A stretch of DNA of 64,000 bases from Bubalus kerabau (taxonomy: Eukaryota; Chordata; Mammalia; Artiodactyla; Bovidae): assembly GCF_029407905.1 (NCBI RefSeq), contig NC_073641.1, forward strand, positions 15,979,001 to 16,043,000. Direction: 5' to 3'. Both the position numbers and the translations under genes were made by a program. Positions 23,281 to 35,782 of this stretch are shown in pieces. Every line of letters starts with the position of its first letter. Within the stretch, counting starts at the first letter, position 1. Below the pieces are notes generated by a model that worked only from the letters and a program-made list of their open reading frames with translations, was not told the origin of the DNA and did not search any database.

Positions 23281-23788
23281 TTGTTGCTTTTCAGTTGCTA
23301 AGTCATGTCTGACTCATTGTGACCTCATGAACTGTAGCATGCCAGGCTTCTGTCTCCATCACTATCTCCATGAATTTCCTCAGATTCATGTCCATTGAAT
23401 CAGTGATGTCATCCAGCCAGCTCATCCTCTGTCACCCCTTTCTTCTCTTGCCCTCAGTTTTTCGCAGCATCAGGGTCTATTCCAGTGAGTCAGCTCTTTG
23501 CATCTAGTGGCCAGAGTATTGGAGCTTCAGTTTCAGCATCAGTCCTTCCAATGAATATTCAGGGTTTATTTCCTTTAGGATTGACTGGTTTGATCTCCTT
23601 ACAGTCCAAGGGACCCTCAAGAGTCTTCTCCAGCACCACAGTTTGAAAGCATCAATTCTTTGGCTCTCAGCCTTCTTTATGGTCTAACTATCACATCCAT
23701 ATATGTGACTACTGGAAAAACTATAGCTTTGACTATATGGACCTTTGTCAGCAAAGTGATGTCCCTGCTTTTTAAAACACTGTCCAGG
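23281..23788 (-). mobile_element. BovB LINE, left part of a copy split by an L1 tail
   Basis: TTTTCAGTTGCTAAGTCATG to TTTTAAAACACTGTCCAGGT, reverse orientation. The sequence resumes at 24043 with TATCTAGGTTTGACATAGCT, so both parts are one copy of about 1 kb. Confidence 0.9.
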
Positions 23789-23795
23789 TTTCTTT

Positions 23796-24042
23796 AAAAA
23801 AAAATTTTTTTTTTTTAATTGAAGGATAATTGCTTTAAAGAATTTTGTTGTTTTTTATCAAAGATCAACATCAATCAGCCATAGATATACATATGTCCCC
23901 TCCCTCTCATTTCCATCTTTATCTCATCAATATAAAGCCCCTGTTTGAGTTCCCTGCATCATACAACAAATTCCCATTGGCTGTCTGTTTTGCATATGGT
24001 AATGTAAGTTTCCATGTTACTCTCTCCATACATTTCACCAGT
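23796..24042 (-). repeat. Ruminant L1 3' end inserted in BovB
   Basis: T run, TTAATTGAAGGATAATTGCT, then TTCCCATTGGCTGTCTGTTT and TAATGTAAGTTTCCATGTTA. It splits BovB between TGTCCAGGTTT and TATCTAGGTTT, which look like a diverged target-site duplication. The plus-strand open frame at 23845-24048 is L1 antisense. Confidence 0.85.
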
Positions 24043-24535
24043 ATCTAGGTTTGACATAGCTATTCTTCCAAAGAGCAAGTGTCTTTTAATTTTGTGGCTG
24101 CAGTCACCATCTGCATTGATTCTGGAGCCCAAGAAAATGAAATCTGACACTGTTCCCACATTTTCCTGATCTATTTGCATGATGTAATAGGACTAGATGC
24201 CATGATCTTAGTGTTTTGAATGTTGAGTTTTTAGCCAGCTTTTCCACTCTCCTCTTTTCACTTTCATCAAAAGGCTTTTAGTTCCTCTTCACTTTCTGCC
24301 ATTAAAGTAGTATCATCTGCATATCTGAGGTTATTGATATTTTTCCTGGCAATCTTGATTCCAGCTTGTGATTCATCTAGCCCAGCATTTCAAATAATGT
24401 ACTCTGGATATAAGTTGAATAAGCAGGATGACAATATACAGCCTTGATATACTCCTTTCCCAATTTTGAACCTGTTCATTGTTCCATGTCTGGTTCTACC
24501 TGTTACTTTTTGTCCTACATACAGGTTTCTAAGGA
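24043..24535 (-). mobile_element. BovB LINE, right part
   Basis: TTCTTCCAAAGAGCAAGTGT, GGAGCCCAAGAAAATGAAAT, ATCTGCATATCTGAGGTTAT, TACAGCCTTGATATACTCCT: antisense of the BovB RT region, including the part encoding the segment just before the C-terminal domain. The minus-strand open frame at 23959-24180 is a short piece of that ORF running into the L1. Confidence 0.9.
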
Positions 24536-24658
24536 GGCAGATAACATGTATTAAATATTAATTAGGCTAGCTATCAGTTATCTCTTGTGTTGATAATCAG
24601 AGGCCCGTATAGCCAAAATGCTTTCTGATTAAATCTTGGCTAAACAAAAACTTATTAG

Positions 24659-24862
24659 GCTTCCCTGGTGCCTCAGTCAGTAAAGAAATCTGACTGCAGT
24701 GAGGGATACCCAGGTTCAATCCTTGGGTCAGGCAGAACTTTGGAGAAGAGAGTGGCAACCCATTCCACTGTTCTTGCCTGGAATTTCCATGGACTGAGGA
24801 GCCTAAAGTGCTACAGTCCATGGGGTTGCAAAGCGTCAGACATGACTGAGCGACTAACACTG
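24659..24862 (+). repeat. Bov-tA SINE
   Basis: GGCTTCCCTGGTGCCTCAGT to GACATGACTGAGCGACTAAC. Near full length, 26 bp upstream of the tRNA-Lys-like gene. Confidence 0.93.
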
Positions 24863-24888
24863 AGGGACGATGTAATAGAGTATACATT

Positions 24889-24961
24889 GCCTGGATAGTT
24901 CAGTCGTTGGAGCATCAGACTTTTAATCTGAGGGTCCAGGGTTCATGTCCCTGTTCGGGTG
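24889..24961 (+). tRNA. tRNA-Lys(UUU)-like gene, possibly a pseudogene
   Basis: The 73-nt stretch matches mammalian tRNA-Lys with anticodon TTT at nearly every position: GCCTGGATA head, intact anticodon arm CAGACTTTTAATCTG, variable loop AGGGTC and T-arm CAGGGTTCATGTCCCTG. Differences from the functional gene, as I know it, include the D-loop (GTTG for GGTA), GTTC for GCTC in the A box, and TTCATG for TTCAAG in the B box. The acceptor stem still pairs but with G-T wobbles. There is no templated CCA. A run of 15 T (24975-24989) lies 13 nt downstream and could end Pol III transcription, although it also abuts the next SINE. Bov-tA is tRNA-Glu derived, so this is not a SINE head. Confidence 0.78.
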
Positions 24962-24974
24962 CTAAGGCTTCATA

Positions 24975-24989
24975 TTTTTTTTTTTTTTT
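24975..24989 (+). terminator. T15 run, possible Pol III terminator of the tRNA-like gene
   Basis: Fifteen uninterrupted T residues 13 nt after the tRNA-like 3' end. Pol III stops at four or more T. The run may alternatively be a remnant of an older insertion. Confidence 0.45.
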
Positions 24990-24990
24990 A

Positions 24991-25186
24991 GGAGACTTCC
25001 CTGTAGCTCAAACAGTAAAGAATCTGCCTGTAAGGCAGAAGACCAGAGTTTGATCCCTGGGTTGGAAAGTTCCTCTGGAGAAGGGAATGGCAATCCACTC
25101 CAGTATTCTTGCCTGGAGAATTCCATGGACAGGGCTACAGACTGTGGGGTTGCAAAGAGTTGGACACGACTGAGCAACGAACACGC
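24991..25186 (+). repeat. Bov-tA SINE
   Basis: GGAGACTTCCCTGTAGCTCA to GACACGACTGAGCAACGAAC. Near full length. The open frames on both strands here are SINE read-throughs. Confidence 0.93.
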
Positions 25187-25514
25187 ACATAGTAAAAAGA
25201 GTAAAAATCATTATATTCTCTCCACTCTATCACCTCCCACTCTCAGATACCCACCATTTACCTTCCACACTTATCTGTATGCAAACTTAATCTGTATACA
25301 CATTCATATAAACATACTTAAAAATATTTCCTATTGTGCAAACTTATTTTAAGTTTCTTTTGCCTATAGGAAAAAAAAATCTGTTTGGCATTCAGAGTAT
25401 TTAATAATGTATCCTTCCCACAACAACTCCCCAAATTCGTATTCTGATATTTTGCCCTATACTTTGAGTGTTTCAGTCTCTCTTGAATTTTTCATGGTTC
25501 CCTGCACATGCCAT

Positions 25515-25800
25515 GGTGCTGCTGCTGCTGCTGCTAAGTCGCTTCAGTCGTGTCCGACTCTGTGCGACCTCATAGATGGCAGCCCACCAGGCTCCCCCGT
25601 CCCTGAGATTCTCCAGGCAAGAACACTGGAGTGGGTTGCCATTTCCTTCTCCAATGCGTGAAAGTGAAAAGTGAAAGTGAAGTCACTCAGTCGTGTCCGA
25701 CCCTCAGCGACCCCATGGACTGCATGCAGCCTTCCAGGCTCCTCTGTTCATGGGATTTTCCAGGCAAGAGTACTGGAGTGGGGTGCCATTGCCTTCTCCG
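25515..25800 (-). repeat. Bov-A2 SINE dimer
   Basis: (CTG)n then CTAAGTCGCTTCAGTCGTGT, two A-units and the GAAAAGTGAAAGTGAAG linker, ending GCCATTGCCTTCTCCG. The target duplication TGCA(C/T)ATGCCAT is at 25503-25514 and 25801-25812. The high identity to the other Bov-A2 copies suggests a fairly young insertion. Confidence 0.93.
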
Positions 25801-25812
25801 TGCATATGCCAT

Positions 25813-28752
25813 ACCCTTTCCAAACTCGGCTTCTTTGACTATTTTGTTATCTACCTAGAATGCATTTACTTTTCTATTTTATCTGGCTAGATCTTTGAAA
25901 TCCATTTCGGATGTTATGTTCTATATGCATCCGTTTCCTAGTTTTCTATTATGGAATCATTCCTTCATCTGTATTTCCACAGTTTTTTGTTTATAACTTG
26001 ATTGTGACAATAATCTTAATTATAATAGCTAGCAAGTATTAGCTCTATTATGTGTAAGTTTAGCTTTTTAACATTTATTTAATCATCTTTTAGCATTTTG
26101 TAGCTTATCTGCTTATGTGTCTTTTCCCAAATAGACTATAACTTACTTGTTCATCTTTAGGTTCAAGTATATAGCACTATACCTGGGCACATGATAGGTA
26201 CTCAGTACATCTGTATATAAAAGAATGAATGTAAAAATGTTGCTTTTAGTACTTGATACTATAGGTGAAGCATAGGTCATAATTGTTCTCTGTGAGTATA
26301 GAACAGAGAAGGATAGAGTATGAATTGAATGAAGAAGCCAATAAGAAATGATGTCTTTTCTCTATAGAATGGCTTATAGAAAAATTCTATAGATATACTA
26401 AAGGACTGGAGAAAGCTGAAGAAAATGCAAATAGATATATCTTATTCTAGGATGCTTTAGTTTTTATTATTGGTGTCTTTAGCCTTTGTGTAAGTATTTT
26501 TGCAGTCATGACAGAATGAAATAATATTCATCAAGTGTAATATAAAGGGTATAGGCAAAATGAGGGCAAGAAGAGAAGAGAAGAAAGGACTGCTAAGAGG
26601 TGGAAATATAAGTTGTGTTTGTCTGTGGTTTTCAATTTTTTTGCTTAATTTGACCCCTAAAATAATTTTGAGAAATGATGTTCCACTTTGCATATTTTAA
26701 ATCTAAAATACTTTAATTGCAAGTTTAAGTAGCTACAGAGACTATAGCTAAAAACATATATTGTGTAAATGCTTCAAATAAATTTTTTCAAAACTTTGGA
26801 GGTGCCTACTTCATTGTCATGAAAAAATGTCTACATAAAATCTAACTGGCTACATCATTCCTAGCTTCCAAATTACTTAGCTAAGTCAGACTTTGATGTC
26901 TTTATTTTTTAGATCAAATCAGCCTGTTAATACACTCCATGACAACCATCTCAATTCTGAATTCTAATTATGAGATAGATAGATTTACTTATAAACAGTC
27001 AGATAGACTGACAGACACAGGATCTTCCCAGGATGAAGCAAGCATCATCCTCTTCGGTTTTTCTTGCTTTTCACAAAAGGATTATCTTCTAGGATCAATG
27101 CATTCTTGAATTATCCACTTGCATTATGCTCTGGAGACTTTTATCCCCAGGGGAACAATGCATGGTGACAAGGTTTGGGAAGGGTGAGAAGTATGCTTTC
27201 TTTTTTTTTGTAAAGTAGAGACAGGCTGATTATGAAAAGTGAAAGAGGGACAGAATATTGGTGACTTGCAGATGCATTTTCAGCAAATCAACTTTAGGTA
27301 GGGGTACAAATGGAAATTAATGATTTGGAAATAGGCTCCGTTTAATAGGTAATGCATTTGTATCTGCATTACCAATGAGAGGTCTGTTTATGTTATGTTG
27401 AAGATTGCTGGTTTGGGTGGTGTCTATGTAATGTCATAGGCATTACACATATAATCACAAGATAAATTGATTGTGACACCCAGAATATATATTCAAGAGT
27501 GTACTAGATACTGGTATCTATCTTATATTTAGGAGTGTACCAGATGCTGCAATCCTGTGGTTTACTAATTACAGGAAAAGAGAGGGCGTGAATGTGTGAA
27601 TGGTCAGAAGATAAAGTTATGCAAGAGAAGAAATCCCTTTTCTCAAATATAAAGTCATCGAGATCAAGATTTTGAAATTCAAAAGTAGGCAAAAGGAATC
27701 TTCAGGGATTTTAATGAAATAACCAACAGTATAATATTTGTTTCTTGAAAATACATTTTGATCTGATGAACAGGAATGAGATTGATTATTAACCCCTTCT
27801 TCAAGTGATATGGACTAACCATTTATATACAATAAAATAAAAAAAAACACTTTTCCAACTTAGATTTTCCTGTAGTTGGTGAAAGTTTATTCTTTTTCCC
27901 AAAAAAGCTTTTCCTTTTTAGTATAAATTGTAGGCAAACAAAAATGTTCAGTCTTTTTAATTTTATTTTTTATTTTCACTGTAGTTGTTTGAAAACTTTT
28001 GATTTTAGAGATTAGATTAAAAAGGTATTATAAAAGTACTTAAATGTCTGCATCAATATTGATTTAGCATTCTAAATGTAATATATATTAAAATATGGAG
28101 TGTTATGGATTCCATTTTTTATACTGAGTTTTAATGTAGTACAGCATGGAATAAGTATCTGACCAACATTAGGAAAGCTTTCTATTGAGCTGTTTTTTTA
28201 GTTCTTTGATATACAACTAGGAAAACTATATGATATCAATTTTATTCCCATTGTTGTTTTGCCCTATTTTTTTTTAAACAAGAACCTGTGTTAGAGTTGA
28301 AGGAATTCCAAATATTGCTTATAGCTCAGAAGTATAAAATACCGTCTGTGGCTATAATAAAAAAAAAAGTTCCAGCAGGTCCAAAAGATATTGGGAATAA
28401 AAAGCCACCCGTTTGCTTTTTGTAGAAGCAGTAGCATTCTGCAGACAGGCTATTCTAGCTTCAAAACAGTATGGTAGATGGTTTTATGGAACTTGCAATT
28501 ACAGAAATCCACTTTAACCTTTCTTTCTTACTGGCAGGTGTCCCATTGGCTTGCAGCCAGAGGCTGTGAGTGTAGTACAGCCGGCGTGTCCCCCAGAGTG
28601 CTGAAAATGCCGACACTCCAGCTGGCTGCTTATAATTGCACTGATTGTGGTCTGACAACCAAAGCTCCATGAAAGAAATGTGATGAATATACAAAACATT
28701 TAAAAAATTTGATCAGATTACAAATTTCATTTCTCTTTTTTCTCCTCTATAG
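25813..28752. other. Intronic sequence upstream of exon A
   Basis: Free of ruminant SINEs. It holds one L2/MIR-like tail (26165-26235) and a moderately GC-rich patch at 28530-28670, discussed as a finding. The 200 bases before exon A carry the long pyrimidine tract of the acceptor. No other exon was recognised. Confidence 0.6.
26165..26235 (+). repeat. L2/MIR-like 3' end
   Basis: TAGCACTATACCTGGGCACA, TGATAGGTACTCAGTACATC and AAAAGAATGAATG follow the CCTGGCACATAGTAGGCACTC pattern common to the 3' ends of L2 and MIR. Confidence 0.55.
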
Positions 28753-28796
28753 ATATGATATCTGCACTTATAAAAATAAGCCCTGTGGAACACTGG
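28753..28796 (+). CDS. ADAMTS6: ADAMTS6 internal exon A (start of the conserved catalytic-domain segment)
   Basis: This 44-nt exon encodes [14 protein letters not shown], with one leading base finishing a split codon and one trailing G opening the next. The segment belongs to the reprolysin-type (M12B) catalytic domain of ADAMTS proteases, N-terminal to the zinc site. ADAMTS6 is a secreted metalloprotease acting on the extracellular matrix; fibrillin-rich microfibrils and cell-junction effects are reported for it. The acceptor is TCTCCTCTATAG behind a long pyrimidine tract, and the donor is G|GTAAGT. Joined to the next exon it reads T-L-G-L-A-S with no frame break. The intron that follows is 4,100 nt. 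The paralogue ADAMTS10 has very similar sequence here, so the symbol rests mainly on the next two exons. No upstream exon was found in the preceding 28.7 kb. Confidence 0.93.
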
Positions 28797-29579
28797 GTAA
28801 GTTTTTTATAAAGGGAGGATAGTTCAGATTGTCTTTTTGGTCCAATAGTTTTACTTTTTAATCATTATTAATTTGGTAATTTTCGTTTCTGGCACATCTG
28901 AAATTATTCCTATAAAGTATTAAACCTGACCTTTGTGGATATGTCACTGATTAGGAAACAAGTAGAATGATGATTAAAAACAAATTAGAAGGTGTTTCAA
29001 AATCTTCACACAGTAATACTAAATCAAAAGTTACCACTCATTTTCATATAATCCATCTCTGTAATGTATTTTCCAAAAATACTGAGAGTTTGAGGGCAAA
29101 TTAAAGCACCTTCAAATCTCAGGAAAGGAAAGGAAAAAGAAACTTGGGAGATACTTCATGCAGAGACATTAAGAACAGTGCTTCTTTTGGTCCAAATTTG
29201 TGGAAAGATTATGTCCTCATACATTAAGATATTATTGGAAATTTTATTACCTGTACAGAAAAAAAATCCAATTTTGTAAAATATTACAGCCAGACTTGGA
29301 GACAGAGCAGAATTATCTTCCTTGTTCTTCCTAAATATCACATTTTTAAGGCAGTTCTATACTAGTCTACAATTTAAAAAATTATGCATTGTTGCGGAGC
29401 GTAACTTCATAGTGGTTAAATGTTAACTGCAAATACAAATGAGGGAAAATGGTAGCTTTCAAGTCAACTAAATTGTTAAGCAACTAGAATTATTTTAAGT
29501 AAAAAAGGAGCCTTTTCTATGTTTTTTTTTTCCTAGTGTCATAGTGACTTTTTACAGACCTAGAAGTTAAGCAACTGAA

Positions 29580-29690
29580 GGTGAATTCTCTAGATTCTCT
29601 GACAAGTCTCACTTTTCTTATCTGTAAAGGAATAGTTATAAATCTGTTCCTATGCACTTCATGAGAATTTTGAGATCAAATTTAAAGTAG
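29580..29690 (+). repeat. MIR-like remnant
   Basis: CTCTGACAAGTCTCACTTTT, CTTATCTGTAAAGGAATAGT and ATGAGAATTTTGAGATCAAA follow the middle of MIR. Weak. Confidence 0.45.
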
Positions 29691-30054
29691 AGGTGGGAGA
29701 AAAGGTATTAACCCCATTTCCTGAGGAGGTCAGTTAAATACCCCTTTAGAAATTAAAATTTCTCTTGATGATTTTACCTGCCTTCCCAGGCTTCTCCTTC
29801 AGCATTTCCCTCAGGCCATTTCCCTCAGGATTTATGGTGAAAGAAGAAATCCCAGTTTGCCAATGACAAGTATTATGGTGGAGAAGTTTGCTAGTTAAAA
29901 TCATAACAGAGAAAGAGCTTTTTTCTGAGAAAGCTCACATCAGAAAGGTTTTCTTCATAGTGTTTTATGTTAACAAGACCAACAATAATCCGAAGGAAGG
30001 GAACCTGAGCTAAAAACCAACCACTGGCTTTGACAGTTTTAGTGCATTACCTTT

Positions 30055-30180
30055 TACAGTTTATTTAGCTCTTTGTTCTTCAATTTCCTTATCTATGAAG
30101 TTAAGAGTAATATCTGCCCTTATGCTGCAAGGATATTGTTAAGTCACTTAAGGAAATATAAGGGTGTTTACTGTAGAAAT
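30055..30180 (+). repeat. MIR-like remnant
   Basis: TCTTCAATTTCCTTATCTAT, GAAGTTAAGAGTAATATCTG and AAGGATATTGTTAAGTCACT follow the CTCATCTGTAAAATGGG core order of MIR. Weak. Confidence 0.5.
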
Positions 30181-32868
30181 GAACTGGTATTATTTAATGG
30201 AGAAATTATCTATACAGTTTAACTTATTCCCTCCATTATTGTGCAAATTCTATAAGCCTTTATTAAGTGCTTAATCAGTTTTAGGTACAGTATCCACTAA
30301 GTCCCAAAGAGGATACCAGCTACAGCTTGTATTCTGTAGCATGTATATTTTGAGGAAATAAATATGTATAGCTATATTCATATGTAGATCTGTACATAGT
30401 CTATTTTGCTTTTTAAAAGCAGTTTATTTATACTTGAGATACATTCTTCATTGGGACATAAATAGTAACACTGCCTAATGCTTTGGTATATTTTAATGTC
30501 TAGAATCAATATATTAATACTTGGGTACATGTCAATGTATTTTCAATCATAATATAAATTATATTTTTCAAATTATAAACTATTATGAATTATTTTTATA
30601 CTATCTCTTATGCTGAAAACTGAATGAACTGCATTATATATACATGTGTTGAATTTAATATGTGGCGAATATGTTATCGGCACAGTTGATCAGGTTTTTT
30701 TCTTTTTGAGTGGTCTTTTTAGTAACTTTCATATTGGTTTTATGCCAATTCTTGAATATTGTCTTGCTTAGTACTGCTGGTGACTAATTGTGACATGGCT
30801 AAGTAGATTTAAGCATGCAAACTGGCCATCAAACTGAGGAAATCTAAATGACCTGATGGTAATCAAACCCTTATTAACACAATCACACATAAAAACTGAC
30901 AGCTTCAACTTTACAAGAATAGAAAAATTGGTGGGGAGTTGTAAAAAATATATTAGCATCTAAATTCTTTATTTTAGTTAAGATATACCTTGTATTTTCA
31001 ATAAATCGTAGTTATTTCCCAGAACTGTTCTTTCTTAGATCGTTCTTTTAGTAGAGCTAACAATTTTGTAGCAGATGCAGAAGTAAATCTGTGCTTGCAA
31101 ATACACCTTGGGGAGTCATTTAGAATTCTCAATTAAAAATAGGGCTATATGGCACATACCAAACAAGAACAACAATAACAACAAAAAGATAACCTGTTGA
31201 ATAATATATTTGGGAAATATAAATAATGTTAATTTAGCAATAAATATTAGCAGTTTTTTAAACCAGATTTCATAAAGCTCAAAAGAGAAACAATATTCAA
31301 ATAGAGTGGCTTTATTTTTCCCATATTATGGATCATATTGAACCCAGTAGCTTAAAAAAGATAATGGACTGCAAAGTTTTTTGTTTTTTCCCTCCCTCTC
31401 TTTTTCTCTCTGTGGAGTTTAGAAGTAATAGTCATTAAGTTTTTTTGATTAACCAAAAAAAAACCAATAAAGTCATCTTGCCCAACGAATCTTTCTTTTT
31501 ACTTCCTCTTCTTCAAGTCCCAAGACTTCTAGTTGAATTGAAGAGCAGAACAAAGATATCACTATTAACTCTGTGAGACAGAAATTACCTCCTTCCCCAA
31601 TTCCTGTCTACTCCCCAACATAAAACAGTAAGAAAAGCAAACAGTCTTTTAGCAAATCCAATACTAACCTCAACTTTGTTCCAATATGGTAGTAAGTGTT
31701 GATATTTCATATTAATGGATACAGTAGAAACGCAATTTTAGAGTTTTCTTGTCAGTAAGAATATGAATTGGATAGCTTTTACTGTTCCAAATTAGTGCAA
31801 CTGGGATATTGTTCCTAGCATAGAACATTGTTTATTGCATTCAGTAAATATTAATTGGATTAGATTGAAATCACTTTTCATGGGAAAATAATTATTAATA
31901 CCTGGGTGATGATAGTAGACTCCTAATATATGAAATATTTTTTTTTACTCTTTCTTCACGTTATTCTAAGTAACTTCAGTACATATGTGTGTTAAGTATG
32001 ACTTGGCATCTATTTCCTTATAACACATGAAATTTTATCTTTCACACAAATATTTTTTTTTCTCAGCACTGTTTTTAAGTTATGGACTAATCACAGAACA
32101 TGGTATTCATTTGAAAATGAATATTAAAATTTTTACATAGTAAAATTCCCAAGAGAAGAATGCCTTCAGTAACATAACATTTCACCAGAATCAGTGAATT
32201 AACACCATAGTTTTTGCTTTATTACTAAAACTCTACTTCATTTAGGGGAGTGAGAGAGGGGAGAACTACACTGAGTGTGTGAATGACTTTCTGTCCATTA
32301 AAATACTTAAAGAAATTGTTGCATCACTTGCAGGACTAATTTCAGAAAATTAAAAAAAAAAAAGCAAAACCCTCGCATCTTTAACAGTTCTTTTTTCTGT
32401 TTTGAATCATTCATTTATGTTTTTATAAAAATATCATTTTAAAAAACCATTTGGGATTCCCTTTTTCTGGTAACTAAAAAGTTGCTTGTATATTTTTATG
32501 AACCCACTAAACTTAAACAGATCTCTTTAGAAAAATAATGTGGATATATTTTGCTTTCTACAGCCTGAAGAATGTTAAAATAGAAATGCTTTCTTGAATT
32601 CCCTCTTCTGGCTCAAGTTACTAGGTGGTCCCAAGTTACCAGAAGTAAAATTTATAAATCTAACCCCTAGTCTAGACATTTTCCAGCACTGACTGCAGTT
32701 CAAAAAATATTAATGTCTAGCCGGCAAAGTGAAACTCCCCCCAGTGATTTTGCAAATGACTAGAAAGTTAACCTTTTGCCAACTGCTCCTTCTGTGCATG
32801 GAGGTTATTAAAAAGAATCCAGGCATTTATAAGTATGGGCTTTTTAAGACTGAAACACCTTGGCTTGA

Positions 32869-33003
<135 letters not shown>

Positions 33004-33009
33004 TGAGTG

Positions 33010-35138
33010 AGTTTAAGAAAATCAAAATAAATTTTAGAGCTCCACTTTTTTGAGCAATTCATAAATAACTACTGTGTGAAATGCCCGTACTCAACCATAT
33101 TTTATGCCTTTTTGTCTGATTTCAATAGAGAGTGTTATCATTTAAGGTTTGGGGATAAATCATCTTAAGAATTGGAGACTTGTTAAATAGTCTCGCTGAT
33201 TCAGTGATTAGTGTCCTCAGAGTAGTGAATGCACTACACTTAAGTTTTTTTTATATACGTTTGAAACAATTTAGCTTTACCATGATCCACTCAACACCCA
33301 ATTTCTCACAGTCAAATTGTTTAAATGATCTTTCATTTCCTTAAGTGACAATACATATATATTTAAAAATCATGATTGACATCATTACCATAAAGTGAAC
33401 TTTGATTTTTCATTGTTCATACATCTATGAGTATGGCCTTTTCTAAGTTTGTGTAATTACTGCTGTGCAATTTGCATTTTCAGGTGTATTTGTGTGTCAG
33501 TAAAAAACAAAACCCTGATATTACAGGAGTAGTGAGATATCATTCTCACTACTTTTTAGGAGGATCTGGAGTTTTTAATATTTGTTTTCAATAAATCTGT
33601 GCCAAAAACTATCCTATGACTTTCCCCTCCCCCAACCCACCACCCAGTTGCAATAAAACCCTTACTTTATTTCAAGCAACAGGCAACAGTAAATGTAAAA
33701 GCTTGCTGATGTGGAGGGAGAGAAGTTTGAATGCTTTAAAAGGATAGTCAAACATTTTAAACTAAAAGAAGCAGGCTATTTGCAAGAACTTCTGATATTT
33801 GTTTGTATGCCTTAAATTTTTTACAGTCTGCTTTTTTTGGTAGAAAAATGGATGGGGGAAAAGAACAAACAAAATGAATGTTTATTGTATACTTGCCTCA
33901 GAGGTCATTCCTGAGATAAATCTGTAATTCATTTTTTTTTTCCCTAAGTGAAGAGTAAAATTGGGTCAGTCTCTTGCGTTACTTTGAAAGTTGCAATTTA
34001 AATTTTACCACATTGGTATTGATTTATGTGTGAATTCAAGTAACCAACAAGTTTCAAACCTGACTTAATTCAGACACAAGGAAACTCAGTATTACACTTT
34101 TAATGAAGTCCTAAAAATATTGGTATTCTAGTTTCCATTGCAATAAACAGCAGGGAAACAAAAGGGAAGAGCCCTCTTAACCAGGCAGTTTATCTTGAAC
34201 TCACTTAAAAATCTGACTTATTAATGACTGTCATAATCTTATGCAATCAGATTGAATTTAATAGGGTCTTTTAGGTTCAATCAAATTGAAAGGTTAGGAC
34301 AAGTAACATGCAGCAGATGAATAATGTGTCAGTGAGGGCACTATTACCTCATGCAACCACAAGTTAGTCAATCTCAACATATGCATTACGAGCCCCGTTC
34401 TTATATGCACTTAAATAGGCAAGGTGAGGGTTTATCTCTTTTGTATTTTTTATTAGATTCTAACTGAGCTACTCTAAGCTTATTAGATTTTTTGTTGACT
34501 TTATGGATAATTCCTTGTAATTCTTCCTAAGATGAATGGTTTGTACCTTATGTAGAAGAAATGTAAAAGAGAAGTAGAATATACCTCTTAAGATGTATGT
34601 GCCTTGGAGTAACTATTTCGCAGCTAATTCTTGTTTGATAATGTGAGGGAAAATTGGGGGGAAATCCACAAAATGCTTTTCCGTGTTGATTCCTATATCA
34701 CTATCCCCTTATCCCTTTATCTTCAGACAACTAGTTAGGATGTGCTAAACATACCCCCTATTCATGGATGAAAATTCTTTTACTTGCTTCTAAGATCATA
34801 GGGTTGAACTTTAAGGAATTTAGCAAGTCAACTCTGGTACAACTCATGTCATTATTAAAATAAAGTGCTGAAAAAAAATAAATAAATAAAATAAAGCGCT
34901 GAAACAAAATAATATGGTAAATATATCAGGAACTTTTCAGAGTATAATGTGCTCTATATAGAGTATAAGACAAAAGTTTTTATCATTTTTATCATTTAGT
35001 AAGGTAAATGTTAAGTGATTATGAAAAATCTTTGACCATGAATTAGTGAGAAGTGCCTCTACTGTGTTACTAGACTTTGAATATTTTGTACTAATTTTTA
35101 GGTTGTGTATTAATAGAATATGGTTTTGCACCCAGGGT
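33010..35138. other. Intronic sequence with no recognised feature
   Basis: AT-rich and free of young repeats. There is an A-rich AAATAAATAAAATAAAG stretch at about 34873-34897. Confidence 0.5.
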
Positions 35139-35148
35139 ATACTTATGT

Positions 35149-35270
35149 ACTGGAGAAGGAAATGACAACCCACTCCAGTATTCTTGCCTGAAAATCCCAT
35201 GGACAGAGGAGCCTGTTGACACTACAGTCCATGGGGTCACAAAGAATCGGACATGACCGAGCACACACAC
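35149..35270 (+). repeat. Bov-tA/Bov-A A-unit
   Basis: ACTGGAGAAGGAAATGACAA to GACATGACCGAGCACACACA. It has a perfect 10-bp target duplication ATACTTATGT at 35139-35148 and 35271-35280. Confidence 0.9.
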
Positions 35271-35517
35271 ATACTTATGTGGGGATGGTATATTTTAAAC
35301 AGCAGTGGATAGCTGAGACAAGACCATGTTCATTCCCTTATGCAAGCAAAAAATCAGTGTCTTTGTCAAATGAAAAACTGATCTGTATGCTTTATTTATA
35401 TATGTCTGGCTTTAACGCAGGCCATAAGCTATCAACACTTAACGAAACCTTAGAGAAAAGAGTCTTCTTTGATTTTTTTATTTTTATTTTTATTAATTAT
35501 GTAACTGCCATAGGCTT

Positions 35518-35782
35518 GGAGAAGGCAATGGCACCCCACTCCAGTACTCTTGCCTGGAAAATCCCATGGACGGAGGAGCCTGGTGGGCTGCAGTCCATGG
35601 GGTCACTAAGAGTCGGACACGACTGAGCGACTTCACTTTCACTTTTCACTTTCACGCATTGGAGAAGGCAATGGCAACCCACTCCAGTGTTCTTGCCTGG
35701 AGAATCCCAGGGACGGGGGAGCCTGGTGGTCTACCGTCTATGGGGTCACACAGAGTCGGATACGACTGAAGTGACTTGGCAG
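35518..35782 (+). repeat. Bov-A2 SINE dimer
   Basis: GGAGAAGGCAATGGCACCCC to TACGACTGAAGTGACTTGGC, two A-units with the TTCACTTTTCACTTTCACGC linker. The target duplication CAT(A/G)GGCTT is at 35509-35517 and 35783-35791. Confidence 0.93.

Noticed and set aside
28478..28672. Possible upstream ADAMTS6 exon in the GC-richer patch
   Set aside because: The translated frames do not contain the residues expected before YDIC in ADAMTS proteins, and the splice phase does not fit a coding exon. Kept only as a pseudo-exon observation.
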